From Ochrobactrum sp. Q0168 (lineage in GTDB: Bacteria > Pseudomonadota > Alphaproteobacteria > Rhizobiales > Rhizobiaceae): a DNA stretch of 64,000 bases. The notes under the pieces are model-generated. The model saw only the letters and a program-made list of their open reading frames with translations, was not told where the DNA came from and did not search any database. The position numbers and the translations under genes are program-made. Location of the stretch: the NCBI RefSeq assembly GCF_016427605.1, contig NZ_JAELXQ010000007.1, positions 180,125-244,124 of the forward strand, read 5' to 3'. Below are positions 18,363 through 27,215 of the stretch, in pieces (positions within the stretch are counted from its first letter, which is position 1; each line of letters opens with the position of its first letter).

Positions 18363-19233
18363 ATGACCTGTGTGCTGAAAGCCGTAGTGACAGAATTTCG
18401 GCCACAGCGGCAGGAAGTGAATCTTGTGGTAGTTCCTGAGCAGATACTGCGCCCATTGACGCCTGGACGTCGGCGATTTTGTCAGCAAGAGCGCCTGTCA
18501 GACCCAAAGCATCAAGTGTGGCGGCGCTTTCGCGCATTTCGGCCGCCCGGCGTGCACCGTGACGTAGCGTCCGCTCAAACATGTAGTTGACGTTCTGTGG
18601 CCAGCCGAGGCCCGGGTAGCTCGCTGAAAGCGAAGAAAGGACGTAGTCAAAGCAACCCGAAGCGGATGCAGCCAGCATCGTCTCGACAGTTAGTGCTTCA
18701 AGACCTTTGACGAAGAGAGAACGAACCATCTTGATGGCGGTCGCCGCACCCGGTTCCAGCCCTACGACTTCGAAATTGAAGCCAAGAGCGCGCATGTCGT
18801 CAGCCACTATATCAGCTGTTGCACCGGCAAGCAGCACGGGCGTTTGGTGGCCTCTTGGGTCGACGGGCGCCATAACCGCCATGTCGAGATAGGTGGCACC
18901 GCTTTTTCCCACTATGGCTGCGGTCTCTTTTTTCCGGTCAGGTGAGACGGAATTGATGTCGATAAACAGCTGATCACTGGAAAGTGCATCCATAACCGCA
19001 GCGGCGGCATTGAAGCTCTGGTCGGCGGTAACAGCGCTGATAATCCAGTCGGCACCCGCGATCGCTTCGCCTGCGGTGGGCTTTAATGCAAGACCACGCG
19101 CATTGGCTGCGGCAGCAATCGTGCTGTCCGCTTTCAGGTCGTAGGAGGCTATTATTTTGGCGGTGCCCAGCTTTTGCAAGCTGTCCGTAAATGAACGCGC
19201 GGCTTCGCCAAATCCAATAAATGCTATTTTCAT
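18361..19233 (-). CDS. NAD(P)-dependent dehydrogenase, 6-phosphogluconate-dehydrogenase-like (DUF1932 type)
   Basis: This 290-residue protein begins with a beta-hydroxyacid-dehydrogenase-type Rossmann motif (KIAFIGFGEAARSF) and has the matching second half (LFIDINSVSP, MAVMAPVDPRG, ATAIKMVRSLFVKG, where the Lys fits the catalytic Lys of the superfamily). The C-terminus resembles the DUF1932 domain. The substrate is unknown. It starts 8 bases after the LysR gene stop, with its AGAGGAAC site overlapping that end, so the two are probably translated together. Its place beside Liv and ring-cleavage genes suggests a carboxylic or hydroxy acid substrate. Confidence 0.75.
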   Translation of the reverse strand: MKIAFIGFGEAARSFTDSLQKLGTAKIIASYDLKADSTIAAAANARGLALKPTAGEAIAGADWIISAVTADQSFNAAAAVMDALSSDQLFIDINSVSPDRKKETAAIVGKSGATYLDMAVMAPVDPRGHQTPVLLAGATADIVADDMRALGFNFEVVGLEPGAATAIKMVRSLFVKGLEALTVETMLAASASGCFDYVLSSLSASYPGLGWPQNVNYMFERTLRHGARRAAEMRESAATLDALGLTGALADKIADVQASMGAVSAQELPQDSLPAAVAEILSLRLSAHRS

Positions 19234-19241
19234 AGTTCCTC

Positions 19242-20558
19242 TCAAGATTGGTGTGCCGCCACCAGATCGATGAATTGTTGTTGCGCTGCCGTTGGCATCC
19301 AGTTCTTACGTGTGGTCAAACCTATGGGGCGCTCGGTATGGCTAAGGTCGAGCGGCAGTTGTTTGAGAAATCCGCGAGCGAGTTCCGCCTGTGCCTGAAG
19401 ATAGGATATGCAGCCCAAATGCTCGGTGCTGAGCAGCAATTCACGCATTAGCACCAGCGAGCTGGATTCGATGAGACTATCCGGTGCGCAGTCGGCATTT
19501 TCAAACAGCCGGTCGAAGTGCTGGCGGATGGGCGTCTCGCGGTTGCCGACGATCCAGGGGTAGCGGGCCAGATCCTGAACGGTAATGGTGCTTCGGCGCA
19601 TCAAGGGATGCTCGCTTCCTGCAATCAGCGCCAGCGTATCGGTGAAGAGAACCTGTTGTTCCACATCGTCTATCGGTGTGGGAAACCGCAACGCTCCAAT
19701 AAGAAAGTCAATCTCGCCTCGTCGCAGTGCGGAAAGAAGATCGACATAGGGTCCTTCCACAATCTTTATAAGGGTCTTGGGACGCAAAACGCGAAACTTG
19801 GCGATTGCCTTTGGCAGAATATAGGACCGTGACAGCGGCATGCCGCCGATCACCACCCGGCCTGTTTCTTCGGATATCGTATCTGCCACATCGGCTTCCG
19901 CCTGTTCAAGCTCGGCAAATGCCAATCGCGCGGCCTGGGCCAATTGCACGGTTATGCGGGTCGCAATAATGCCATAGGCAGTGCGTTCGAAAAGCTTGCG
20001 TCCAGAGGCATCTTCCAGCTGCGTGATTGCGCGGTGGACGGTGGGCTGGGCCAGATGCAAACGCCTCGCGGCCAGCGTAAAATTCTGGGTCTCATGGACA
20101 GCAATCAGTGCTTCCAGCTGCGCCGTAGTGACGGTGATGCAAAGACGCGGATTGATGCCGGACAGGATCGGGTCGATCAGTTCGAAAGTGCGCCGCACGC
20201 GAGTCGCAAAAGCCTCGCCGTGTAGATTGGCAAAAAGACCTGTGCTGGTGCGGGAAAACAGCGACATGCCAAGCTTGCGCTCTAATTTCGCCAGTGCCTG
20301 TGTCACGGCCGGTTGCGAGACGTGGCAGGTTTCCGCAGCCCTCGTTACGGAATTGCTGTCGACCACCGCCAGAAACACGCGCAGATGCCGGAAATTATGA
20401 CGCGTATCCGATTGTGAAGAGGGCGATATGTGTGGGAAGAGCGGTGTTTCAGCGTTCATTTTTTCAAGCTTGCCAAGGTTAGCAAACTCTAGGCTGAGTT
20501 TAACGCTCTGTCCACGAGAGACACGGCGATGCGGTGTACTTGGCCGGGACTGATCCAT
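19242..20558 (-). CDS. LysR-family regulator with two tandem HTH domains
   Basis: This 438-residue protein contains two complete LysR-type winged HTH segments: residues 57-116 (RHLRVFLAVV...VTRAAETCHVSQPAVTQAL) and 145-204 (LEALIAVHETQNFTLAARRLHLAQPTVHRAI). A LysR effector-binding domain follows (about 225-430). Ordinary LysR proteins are about 300 residues with one HTH, so this is a duplication with two usable DNA-binding units per chain. The start at 20558 has a good GTGAGG site. An internal ATG at 20459 would give 405 residues and still keep both HTH domains. It lies downstream of the Liv genes and is coupled to the dehydrogenase gene. Confidence 0.85.
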   Translation of the reverse strand: MDQSRPSTPHRRVSRGQSVKLSLEFANLGKLEKMNAETPLFPHISPSSQSDTRHNFRHLRVFLAVVDSNSVTRAAETCHVSQPAVTQALAKLERKLGMSLFSRTSTGLFANLHGEAFATRVRRTFELIDPILSGINPRLCITVTTAQLEALIAVHETQNFTLAARRLHLAQPTVHRAITQLEDASGRKLFERTAYGIIATRITVQLAQAARLAFAELEQAEADVADTISEETGRVVIGGMPLSRSYILPKAIAKFRVLRPKTLIKIVEGPYVDLLSALRRGEIDFLIGALRFPTPIDDVEQQVLFTDTLALIAGSEHPLMRRSTITVQDLARYPWIVGNRETPIRQHFDRLFENADCAPDSLIESSSLVLMRELLLSTEHLGCISYLQAQAELARGFLKQLPLDLSHTERPIGLTTRKNWMPTAAQQQFIDLVAAHQS

Positions 20559-20592
20559 GCGTTAAACCTCACATAACCGCTTTCGAATTATA

Positions 20593-20623
20593 GATGGGAG
20601 CGGCAAATATTGCCGCTCCCATC
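20593..20623 (-). terminator. Strong hairpin after Liv binding-protein gene
   Basis: A 14-bp perfect stem GATGGGAGCGGCAA (20593-20606) / TTGCCGCTCCCATC (20610-20623) with a 3-base loop lies 5 bases after the binding-protein stop (leftward) and before the LysR gene. With no strong U-run it may act as an mRNA-stabilising or attenuating element. Confidence 0.75.
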
Positions 20624-20628
20624 GCCTT

Positions 20629-21792
20629 TTACTTTGCAGGATCCTTGACCTGATCGTAGGTCTGAAACTCGGTGTTATAGAGTTCTCCGTCGACTTTCTC
20701 GACCTTGCGCATATAGATGTTCTGGACGATATCCCGCGTTGCCGGATCGATGGAAATCGGACCACGTGGGCTGTTGATTTGCATGCCTTTGGCAGCATCG
20801 ACAAATGTATCGCCGGTTGCATCACCGCCGGTCTTTTCCAGCGTCTTGTAAATCAGCTCCAGCGCGTCCCAGGCGGACACTGCCACCATGTTGGGACGCA
20901 TGCCGCCGTTTTCCTTTTTGAAGGCTTCCACGAAGGCCTTGTTTTCAGGCGATGCATGGCTCGCAGAGTAGGGACCTCCGGTGATAACGCCGATAGCCGG
21001 ATCACCCATATCATTGATGAGGTCATCGTCGGTGACGTCGGCCATGGCGATGACCTTGATACCCGACTTGTCGAGTCCGCGCTCCACAAACTGCTTCATG
21101 AAAGCCGCACCCGCGCCGGTCGGCACGAAGACGAAGATCGCTTCAGGCTTTTCGTCTGCGGCGCGTTGCAGAAACGGAGCGAAGTCCGGATTGGCAAGCG
21201 GCACTTTGAGCTTGGACAACAGCGTGCCGCCATTGTCCTGCAACGTCTTTTCAAACCATTTTTCGGCATCCGCGCCTGGGCCATAGTCCGACACGATGCT
21301 GACGAATTTCTTGGTACCGTTTTCTGGCGCCCATTTGCCGATAACCGCTGCCATCTGCGGAATGGTCCAGGACGTCCGGAGAATGTAAGGCGATGCACCG
21401 GGGATTGAAGAAGTGGCCGCCACCATGATGATTTGTGGCACCTTGGCACGCTTCGAAAGTTGCGCCACCGATAAGGCCGTCGGTGTGTTGCCGAAGCCAG
21501 TCAGAATGGAGACCTTGTCTTTGGTCACCAGTTCCTGCGACAGCCGCAAGGCGTTGTCGGGGGTGCTGGCATCATCCTTGATGATGAATTCCACCTTCTT
21601 GCCGCCCGCCTTATCACCATGCGTGGCGAGATAGGTTTTGAGTGCGGCATTGATCTGCCGTCCGTTCGATTGAAAGCCGCCGGTCAGCGGAATGACGACG
21701 CCGACTTTAACGGTGTCTTCAGCCTGTGCCAGTGCAGGCAAACCGATTGCTGCTGCTGTCAGCGCTCCAAGTGCAAGTTTCTTTAATCCCAT
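20629..21792 (-). CDS. Branched-chain amino acid/aromatic-acid type ABC binding protein (Liv, set 1)
   Basis: This 387-residue periplasmic binding protein (Peripla_BP_6/LivJ type) has the signal peptide MGLKKLALGALTAAAIGLPALAQA. The LivK-like body includes VKVGVVIPLTGGFQSNGRQINAAL and YGPGADAEKWFEKTL. The ATG at 21790-21792 has a GGAGGAGG site; the longer open frame is not needed. It is the last gene of the livHMGF-K order. Members bind branched-chain amino acids or aromatic and dicarboxylic acids; the divergent ring-cleavage operon favours an aromatic or hydroaromatic acid. Confidence 0.88.
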   Translation of the reverse strand: MGLKKLALGALTAAAIGLPALAQAEDTVKVGVVIPLTGGFQSNGRQINAALKTYLATHGDKAGGKKVEFIIKDDASTPDNALRLSQELVTKDKVSILTGFGNTPTALSVAQLSKRAKVPQIIMVAATSSIPGASPYILRTSWTIPQMAAVIGKWAPENGTKKFVSIVSDYGPGADAEKWFEKTLQDNGGTLLSKLKVPLANPDFAPFLQRAADEKPEAIFVFVPTGAGAAFMKQFVERGLDKSGIKVIAMADVTDDDLINDMGDPAIGVITGGPYSASHASPENKAFVEAFKKENGGMRPNMVAVSAWDALELIYKTLEKTGGDATGDTFVDAAKGMQINSPRGPISIDPATRDIVQNIYMRKVEKVDGELYNTEFQTYDQVKDPAK

Positions 21793-21860
21793 TGTTTTCC
21801 TCCTCCAAATTTTACCGGATACCCACGGCTCCGGCGATGTGTTCAAGTTATCGGCTGGTC

Positions 21861-22568
21861 CTACGAAAGGCCGACGCCCAGAAGCTGCCCCAGTGTGTCT
21901 TCATCACGGGCCAGCTCGTCACTTCGGCCCGCATAGGCCACAGCCCCGCGGTCGAGAACGATGGCTTCGTCTGTGATGTTGAGTATTTGTTGTGCGTGCT
22001 GTTCCACGATGATGGCCGAAAGGCCTTCCTCGCGAACGATCCGGCGTATGGCGGCCAGCAGTTCTTCCACGATGATCGGCGCCAGACCTTCGGTCGGCTC
22101 GTCGAGCAGCAGGACTTTGGGATTGATCACCAGCGCACGCGCGATAGACAGCATTTGTTGTTCGCCGCCCGACAGCTGATTACCCATATTGGCGCGCCGT
22201 TCCTGTAATCGCGGAAAAAGCGTATAGACCGCGTCGAGTGTCCAGCGACCGGGCCGCGCAATGGCCGTGATGTTTTCCTCGACTGTTAGTGAGCGGAAAA
22301 TGCCGCGCTCCTGCGGAACCCACCCGATTCCCGCCGCAACGCGCCGTTCCGGTGCCATGCGCACTATGTCTTCGCCATCCAGTAAAATGCGCCCGCTGTG
22401 AAAGCGGGTCAGCCCGACAATGGTGTTGAGCGTCGTCGTCTTGCCAACACCGTTGCGTCCGAGTAGCGCCAGCGCTTCGCCTGGCTGAAGGCTGAAGCTC
22501 ACGCCATGCAGCACGGTTGCCTTGCCATAACCGGCACAAAGTCCTTCCAGTTGTAGAAGATCAGCCAT
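21861..22568 (-). CDS. LivF-type ABC ATPase (set 1)
   Basis: This 235-residue ATPase has Walker A GRNGVGKTT, signature LSGGEQQML, Walker B VLLLDEPTEG and the LivF hallmark IVEQHAQQIL. The ATG (complement of 22566-22568) overlaps the end of the livG-type gene by 8 bases. With LivG it drives the LivH/LivM permeases. Confidence 0.92.
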   Translation of the reverse strand: MADLLQLEGLCAGYGKATVLHGVSFSLQPGEALALLGRNGVGKTTTLNTIVGLTRFHSGRILLDGEDIVRMAPERRVAAGIGWVPQERGIFRSLTVEENITAIARPGRWTLDAVYTLFPRLQERRANMGNQLSGGEQQMLSIARALVINPKVLLLDEPTEGLAPIIVEELLAAIRRIVREEGLSAIIVEQHAQQILNITDEAIVLDRGAVAYAGRSDELARDEDTLGQLLGVGLS

Positions 22569-23316
22569 GCTGACCACCTCCAAGATAGACTTCCTTGACG
22601 CGTGGATCAGAGGCGATCTCTTCAACATTTCCTTCCGCAAACAAGGCACCGGAAACCAGAACTGAAATGCGGTCGGCAAAGCTGAAGACGAGGTCCATAT
22701 CGTGTTCGATCAGTAGAACCGAAACATCGGCCGGAAGTTTCGCCAGACGCTTGAGCACTTCCTGCCGGTCGGCCTGCGGCACACCTGCCGCGGGTTCATC
22801 AAGCAGCAGAACTTTCGGTTCGCAAGCGATGGCAAGGGCAATTTCCAGCAGGCGTTGTTTGCCATAGGGCAGGGACGAGCAGGTGGAATCCATGACGCTT
22901 TCCAGCCCGAAGTCCTCGACCAGCCGCGCAATTTCGTCGTCGATCCCGGGCAAGGCACCAGTGCGGCGATACCATTGGGTGCCATATCCGCGACGCTCAT
23001 TGATGACGAGCGCCAGACTTTCAACGACGCTAAGCTCGGCGAAGAGCTGGTTGATCTGAAATGTGCGCACCAGTCCGCGTTTCACACGCTTCTCACGCGA
23101 AATGGTCGAGACTCCGGCCCCATTCAGACGAATTTCGCCTTGTGACGGGGTAATCACGCCGGTCAACAGATTGATCAGTGTGGTTTTTCCGGCTCCGTTT
23201 GGCCCGATCAGGGCATGGCGTGCGCCGCGTTCCAGGCGGAAAGTCACATCATTAGTGGCTTTCAGTCCGCCAAAGAATTTGCTGAGATGAATAGTTTCCA
23301 GTGCGGCGACGGTCAT
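22561..23316 (-). CDS. LivG-type ABC ATPase (set 1)
   Basis: This 251-residue ATPase has Walker A GPNGAGKTT, the LivG-type VRTFQINQLF, and Walker B VLLLDEPAAGV. The signature region reads LPYGKQRLLEI in place of LSGGQ, which is common in LivG. The start overlaps the livM-type stop (ATGA). The longer upstream frame is noise. Confidence 0.92.
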   Translation of the reverse strand: MTVAALETIHLSKFFGGLKATNDVTFRLERGARHALIGPNGAGKTTLINLLTGVITPSQGEIRLNGAGVSTISREKRVKRGLVRTFQINQLFAELSVVESLALVINERRGYGTQWYRRTGALPGIDDEIARLVEDFGLESVMDSTCSSLPYGKQRLLEIALAIACEPKVLLLDEPAAGVPQADRQEVLKRLAKLPADVSVLLIEHDMDLVFSFADRISVLVSGALFAEGNVEEIASDPRVKEVYLGGGQHG

Positions 23317-24341
23317 TGTGTGGCCTCGCGGGATTTCTGAGTGCGCCGCGACAGCCGTGCCGAAAGCGCGCGGATGAATTGACGAGGACGGTCGCGTCCA
23401 AACAGAACGAAGGAGACGAGAAGGACGCCGAGCCAGAACTGCCAATATTGCGGTGTCACGGATGACAAGGCGTCCTGGATCAATTCGTAGACGAGTGCGC
23501 CAATCAGGCCGCCATAGAGATAGCCGGTGCCGCCGATGACAAGCACCATCAGGCCGTCTGCCGATTTCTGGAACGACAGAACATCGAGCGAAATGAACTG
23601 CTGTGTCTGGGTGAAAAGTGCACCCGCTATGCCGGCATAGGCACCGGCAATGGTGTAGATGCTCACCAGTCGGGAGCGCACGGGAACGCCAACTGCCGAA
23701 GCGCGTAGTGGGTTTTCGCGGGTTGCTTGCAGCGAATAGCCGAAAGGCGAGAAGACGATAAGGCGGGCCAGGACGAACAACACGAATAATACGGCCAGAC
23801 TGTAGGCGTAGCCGGTATGGCCAAACAGATCCAACTCGAAGACGCCGAAGATCGGCTCGATGGTAATGCCTTGAAGCCCATCTGCGCCTCCTGTCAGCCA
23901 GCTCGCCTGATTGGCGATTTCATGACACACGGCGGCAACGCCGAGCGTCACCATGAGGCGGGTGAGGTCGCCGCCGCGCAGCAAGAGAAAACTGGTGGCG
24001 AAGGCCAGAAGTGCACCGGAGACCGCGCCGACAGCGAGACCCGTCAGCGGTTCGCCGGAGACATAGATCGAGAACAGGCCGCTGGCATAAGCGCCGACGC
24101 CGTACATTGCAGCCTGTCCAAGGGTTACCACGCCGCCATAACCGAGGATGAGGTCGATAGAAAGCGCCAAAATGGCAAAGCCGACGACCTCGATCAAGAT
24201 GAGATGCTGGTCGGGAAAGAGGAACCAGGCGGCGACCGCTGCAACCCAGAAAACGACTTCTAGTAATCCCCAGCGGGTTCTCCGCTTGAGGCTCTGCGCG
24301 ACATCCGAGGCGGAAACTGTCTGTGTCAGGGCATTATCCAT
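23313..24341 (-). CDS. LivM-type ABC permease (set 1)
   Basis: This 342-residue permease has about nine to ten membrane helices. It shows the LivM patterns GYGGVVTLGQAAMYGVGAYA, LTGGADGLQGI and RENPLRASAVGVPVRSR. Its start overlaps the upstream permease stop by one base. Confidence 0.92.
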   Translation of the reverse strand: MDNALTQTVSASDVAQSLKRRTRWGLLEVVFWVAAVAAWFLFPDQHLILIEVVGFAILALSIDLILGYGGVVTLGQAAMYGVGAYASGLFSIYVSGEPLTGLAVGAVSGALLAFATSFLLLRGGDLTRLMVTLGVAAVCHEIANQASWLTGGADGLQGITIEPIFGVFELDLFGHTGYAYSLAVLFVLFVLARLIVFSPFGYSLQATRENPLRASAVGVPVRSRLVSIYTIAGAYAGIAGALFTQTQQFISLDVLSFQKSADGLMVLVIGGTGYLYGGLIGALVYELIQDALSSVTPQYWQFWLGVLLVSFVLFGRDRPRQFIRALSARLSRRTQKSREATQ

Positions 24342-25195
24342 CAGCTTGCCCTCGCAAAGAGGCCCTGCGGACGGAAAACAAGCACCGCAACCAGAACGAT
24401 ATAGATGATGAAACCGCCGAGTGCGGGAACGTAATATTTGCCCATCACATCGGCAATGCCGAGCAAGATCGACGCGACAAGTGGCCCGGTCATGCTGGAG
24501 GTGCCGCCGATGGAAACGACGATCAGGAAATAGACCATGAATTTCAAAGGAAAAGTCGGGTCGAGGCCGAGGATTTCAGCACCCAGTGCTCCGCCTAGTC
24601 CAGCCAGACCAGAGCCGACAGCAAAGGTCACGGCGAAAACGGTGTTGACGCGAATGCCAAGTCCTCGCGCGACACGACGATCATCGACCGAGGCGCGCAA
24701 TTGGCTGCCGAAACGGGTCCTCGCTAATGCCAATTGGAGCGCTATAGCAAGAGCGCCGCACACGACAATAAGAAATGCGCGATAGATGCCGATGCCCACG
24801 CCAGCAATTTCTACCCGTCCGCGCAGGAACTCAGGGAGATTGAGGATCTGCTGTTGTGATCCCATCAGATAGTCGATTCCGGCCACGGCGATGAAAACAA
24901 TGCCGATGGAAAACAGCACCTGATCGAGATGCGATTTTTCATAAAGACGGATATAGAGCGTCTTTTCCAAGATGACCCCGGCTATGGCCGTCACGATGAA
25001 CGCGATGGGCAGCGTCGCCAAAAAAGGCACGCCAATACGGTTCGTGAGAATGACGGTGACATAGCCTCCGGCCATGGCGAAAGCGCCATGCGCGAGATTG
25101 ATGAAATTCATCAATCCCAGCGTTACCGCCAATCCGCATGACAATACGAATAGCAGCATTCCGTAAGCTACCCCGTCGAACAAAAGGGTAAGCAT
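24341..25195 (-). CDS. LivH-type ABC permease (set 1), first gene of the operon
   Basis: This 284-residue permease has the LivH pattern LGLMNFINLAHGAFAMAGGY, GVGIGIYRAFLI and ASVDDRRVARGLGI. A GGGAGGAAG site precedes the ATG. It heads a leftward operon (H-M-G-F-binding protein, then perhaps LysR and dehydrogenase) divergent from the ring-cleavage operon. Confidence 0.92.
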   Translation of the reverse strand: MLTLLFDGVAYGMLLFVLSCGLAVTLGLMNFINLAHGAFAMAGGYVTVILTNRIGVPFLATLPIAFIVTAIAGVILEKTLYIRLYEKSHLDQVLFSIGIVFIAVAGIDYLMGSQQQILNLPEFLRGRVEIAGVGIGIYRAFLIVVCGALAIALQLALARTRFGSQLRASVDDRRVARGLGIRVNTVFAVTFAVGSGLAGLGGALGAEILGLDPTFPLKFMVYFLIVVSIGGTSSMTGPLVASILLGIADVMGKYYVPALGGFIIYIVLVAVLVFRPQGLFARAS

Positions 25196-25322
25196 TCTTC
25201 CTCCCAGTCGGATCGCGCCGAAAGGCGCGCCTCTCTATCGGATGATCGGAAGCAGCCATGCACTCGCGGCGCTTCCAATGCGTCCTGATTGGCTGTCAGG
25301 ATTATGGAAAGTGCGCGTCAAA

Positions 25323-25417
25323 CCCATTTAGAAATGGGCGTGACGACATAAGAAAATGCTATAGTTGGAATAGCACACATCTATGGGTTGGATTTATCTA
25401 TAGCAAAAACTTATCAT
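25323..25417. promoter_or_regulatory. Divergent control region with LysR-type operator
   Basis: Between the Liv and ring-cleavage operons are a 7-bp palindrome CCCATTT-AG-AAATGGG (25323-25338) and a perfect TGCTAT-N7-ATAGCA (25357-25375), which contains a T-N11-A LysR core. A further half-like CTATAG lies at 25398-25403. A rightward promoter TTGGAT (25388-25393) with TATCAT (25412-25417, 18-base spacer) overlaps the last. This suits control of both operons by one of the two nearby LysR proteins. Confidence 0.55.
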
Positions 25418-25488
25418 GTTGCGCCCATAACCAAATTGGAATGTGACGCGGTCTGTTGTGAAGTTTCCTCAGTTTAGAGGAGAGTTTC

Positions 25489-26223
25489 ATGACCGAGAAA
25501 AAGACGGCGCTCGTTATCAGTGCGCATGCGGCCGATTTTGTCTGGCGCTGTGGCGGGGCAATCGCGCAGCACGCCGAGCTTGGATATAACGTAACCGTCG
25601 TCTGCCTTTCCTTTGGTGAGCGTGGAGAATCAGCCAAGCTCTGGAAAGATGCAGGTATGACGCTGGAGCGCGTCAAGGCGGCGCGCCGTACGGAATCGGA
25701 AAAGGCGGCAAAGGCTTTAGGCGTGCATGACCTCGTTTCGTTCGATCTTGGCGACTATCCGCTGCGTCTGAACGATGAGGACAAGTTCAAGCTCGTCGAT
25801 GTAATCCGCGATGTGCAGCCGGCTTTCATGCTCAGCCATTCGCAATATGACCCCTACAACACCGACCATATGTATGCGACCGAGATTGCGCTTGAAACAC
25901 GCATGATCGCACAGGCCTGGGGGCATAAGCCGGGTGAGAAAGTGCTTGGCGCGCCGCAGCTTTATCTGTTCGAGCCACACCAGACCGAACAGATGGGCTG
26001 GAAGCCTGACACGTTTTTGGACATCACATCGGTTTGGGACAAGAAATGGGCCGCCATCCAGTGCATGGAAGGGCAGGAACATTTGTGGGCCTATTACAAG
26101 AATGTCGCCGAAAATCGCGCGAACCATTTCATGCGCAATTCGGGCGGGCAGTCCGGTGGCCGCAAGGCAAAATATGCCGAAGGCTTCCAATCAGTATTTC
26201 CACGTACCGTGGATGAGCTTTAA
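25489..26223 (+). CDS. galB: GalB-like 4-oxalomesaconate hydratase (PIG-L/LmbE family)
   Basis: This 244-residue LmbE-like zinc protein carries the AHAAD motif (His13, Asp16) and DHMYA (His127) expected for its metal site. Most LmbE proteins are N-deacetylases, but the Pseudomonas putida gallate enzyme GalB is a hydratase of this fold and shares the FVWRCGGAIA-like start. The neighbours here are exactly the enzymes on either side of that step, which is the main support. It would add water to 4-oxalomesaconate, giving 4-carboxy-4-hydroxy-2-oxoadipate. A GAGGAGAG site precedes the ATG. Confidence 0.78.
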   Translation: MTEKKTALVISAHAADFVWRCGGAIAQHAELGYNVTVVCLSFGERGESAKLWKDAGMTLERVKAARRTESEKAAKALGVHDLVSFDLGDYPLRLNDEDKFKLVDVIRDVQPAFMLSHSQYDPYNTDHMYATEIALETRMIAQAWGHKPGEKVLGAPQLYLFEPHQTEQMGWKPDTFLDITSVWDKKWAAIQCMEGQEHLWAYYKNVAENRANHFMRNSGGQSGGRKAKYAEGFQSVFPRTVDEL

Positions 26224-26252
26224 ACAGCATGGCGTATGACAGGGAGGACGCC

Positions 26253-27215
26253 ATGGAGCGGAGTTTCGATATTGCCCACCTCGCGCATGTCGAGGTGTAT
26301 ACCGACAAATTCGAGGAAAGCCTCGATTTTTTCACGCGCATCTACGGGCTGAAACTGTCTGGCATGGATGAGCAGTCCGCCTATTTGCGGGCCTGGGACG
26401 ATTATGAATTCCATTCGCTCAAACTGACCCGGCATCACACCACTGGCGTCGGACATATCGCTTATCGCGTAGCGTCGCCGGAGGCATTGGAGCGCCGTGT
26501 GAAAGCCATCAGCGAAAGCGGATACAAGATCATCGGTTGGGTGGGGGGTGATCGAGGGCATGGCCGAGCGTTCCGGTTTGAGGATCCGTTCGGCCATGTC
26601 TTTGAGATCTATTGGGATACCGTGCGCTATACGGGACAAGGCGCGGATGCGCCGGTTCTCAAGAACACCGCAAGCGCCTATACCGGCGCAGCACCGCGAC
26701 GGATCGATCATCTCAATCTCCTGTGCAGCGACGTGACGGAGTTCCGCAGGTTTATGGAAACTTGTCTTGGGTCGCGTGTCACGGAGATGATCCAGCTCGA
26801 TAATGGTCGCATCGGTGGTGCGTGGTTCACCATCAACAACAAGACCTACGATCTTGCCTGCACGGAAGAGCATGGCGGCGGTCATGCGCGTTTACATCAT
26901 CTCACCTATGCCACGGATCAGCGAGAAGACATTCTGCGTGCAGCCGACATCTTCCTTCAAAATGGCGTTCATATCGAGACCGGTCCGCACAAGCACGCCG
27001 TGCAGGGCACGTTCTTTCTCTATGTCTGGGAACCGGCGGGCAATCGTGTGGAACTGGCCAATTCAGGCGCACGTCTGATCCTCGCGCCGGACTGGGAGCC
27101 GATCGTCTGGACGGAGTCGGAGCGCAAAAAGGGACAGGCCTGGGGTCTGAAGACAATTGAGACGTTCCATACTTACGGAACGCCCCCGGTCGCCGGAAGT
27201 AACAAGGAGCATTGA
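26253..27215 (+). CDS. Type I extradiol ring-cleavage dioxygenase (VOC, catechol 2,3-dioxygenase-like)
   Basis: This 320-residue, two-domain vicinal-oxygen-chelate protein has the iron triad of the XylE class: His153 (RRIDHLNLL), His215 or His216 (ARLHHLTYA) and Glu267 (AGNRVELAN). His246 and Tyr257 are in second-shell positions. It should cleave an aromatic diol next to the hydroxyls. The flanking GalB/GalC/GalD-like genes predict a product like 4-oxalomesaconate, i.e. a gallate- or protocatechuate-like substrate, for which known enzymes are of the unrelated LigAB/DesB type. ATG 26253 follows an AGGGAGG site at the ideal distance; ATG 26229 is less likely. Confidence 0.82.
   Translation: MERSFDIAHLAHVEVYTDKFEESLDFFTRIYGLKLSGMDEQSAYLRAWDDYEFHSLKLTRHHTTGVGHIAYRVASPEALERRVKAISESGYKIIGWVGGDRGHGRAFRFEDPFGHVFEIYWDTVRYTGQGADAPVLKNTASAYTGAAPRRIDHLNLLCSDVTEFRRFMETCLGSRVTEMIQLDNGRIGGAWFTINNKTYDLACTEEHGGGHARLHHLTYATDQREDILRAADIFLQNGVHIETGPHKHAVQGTFFLYVWEPAGNRVELANSGARLILAPDWEPIVWTESERKKGQAWGLKTIETFHTYGTPPVAGSNKEH

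Noticed and set aside
25489..26223. N-acetylglucosaminyl deacetylase (LmbE/MshB type)
   Set aside because: The fold is the same, but the operon matches the GalB hydratase setting and no amino-sugar conjugate genes are nearby.
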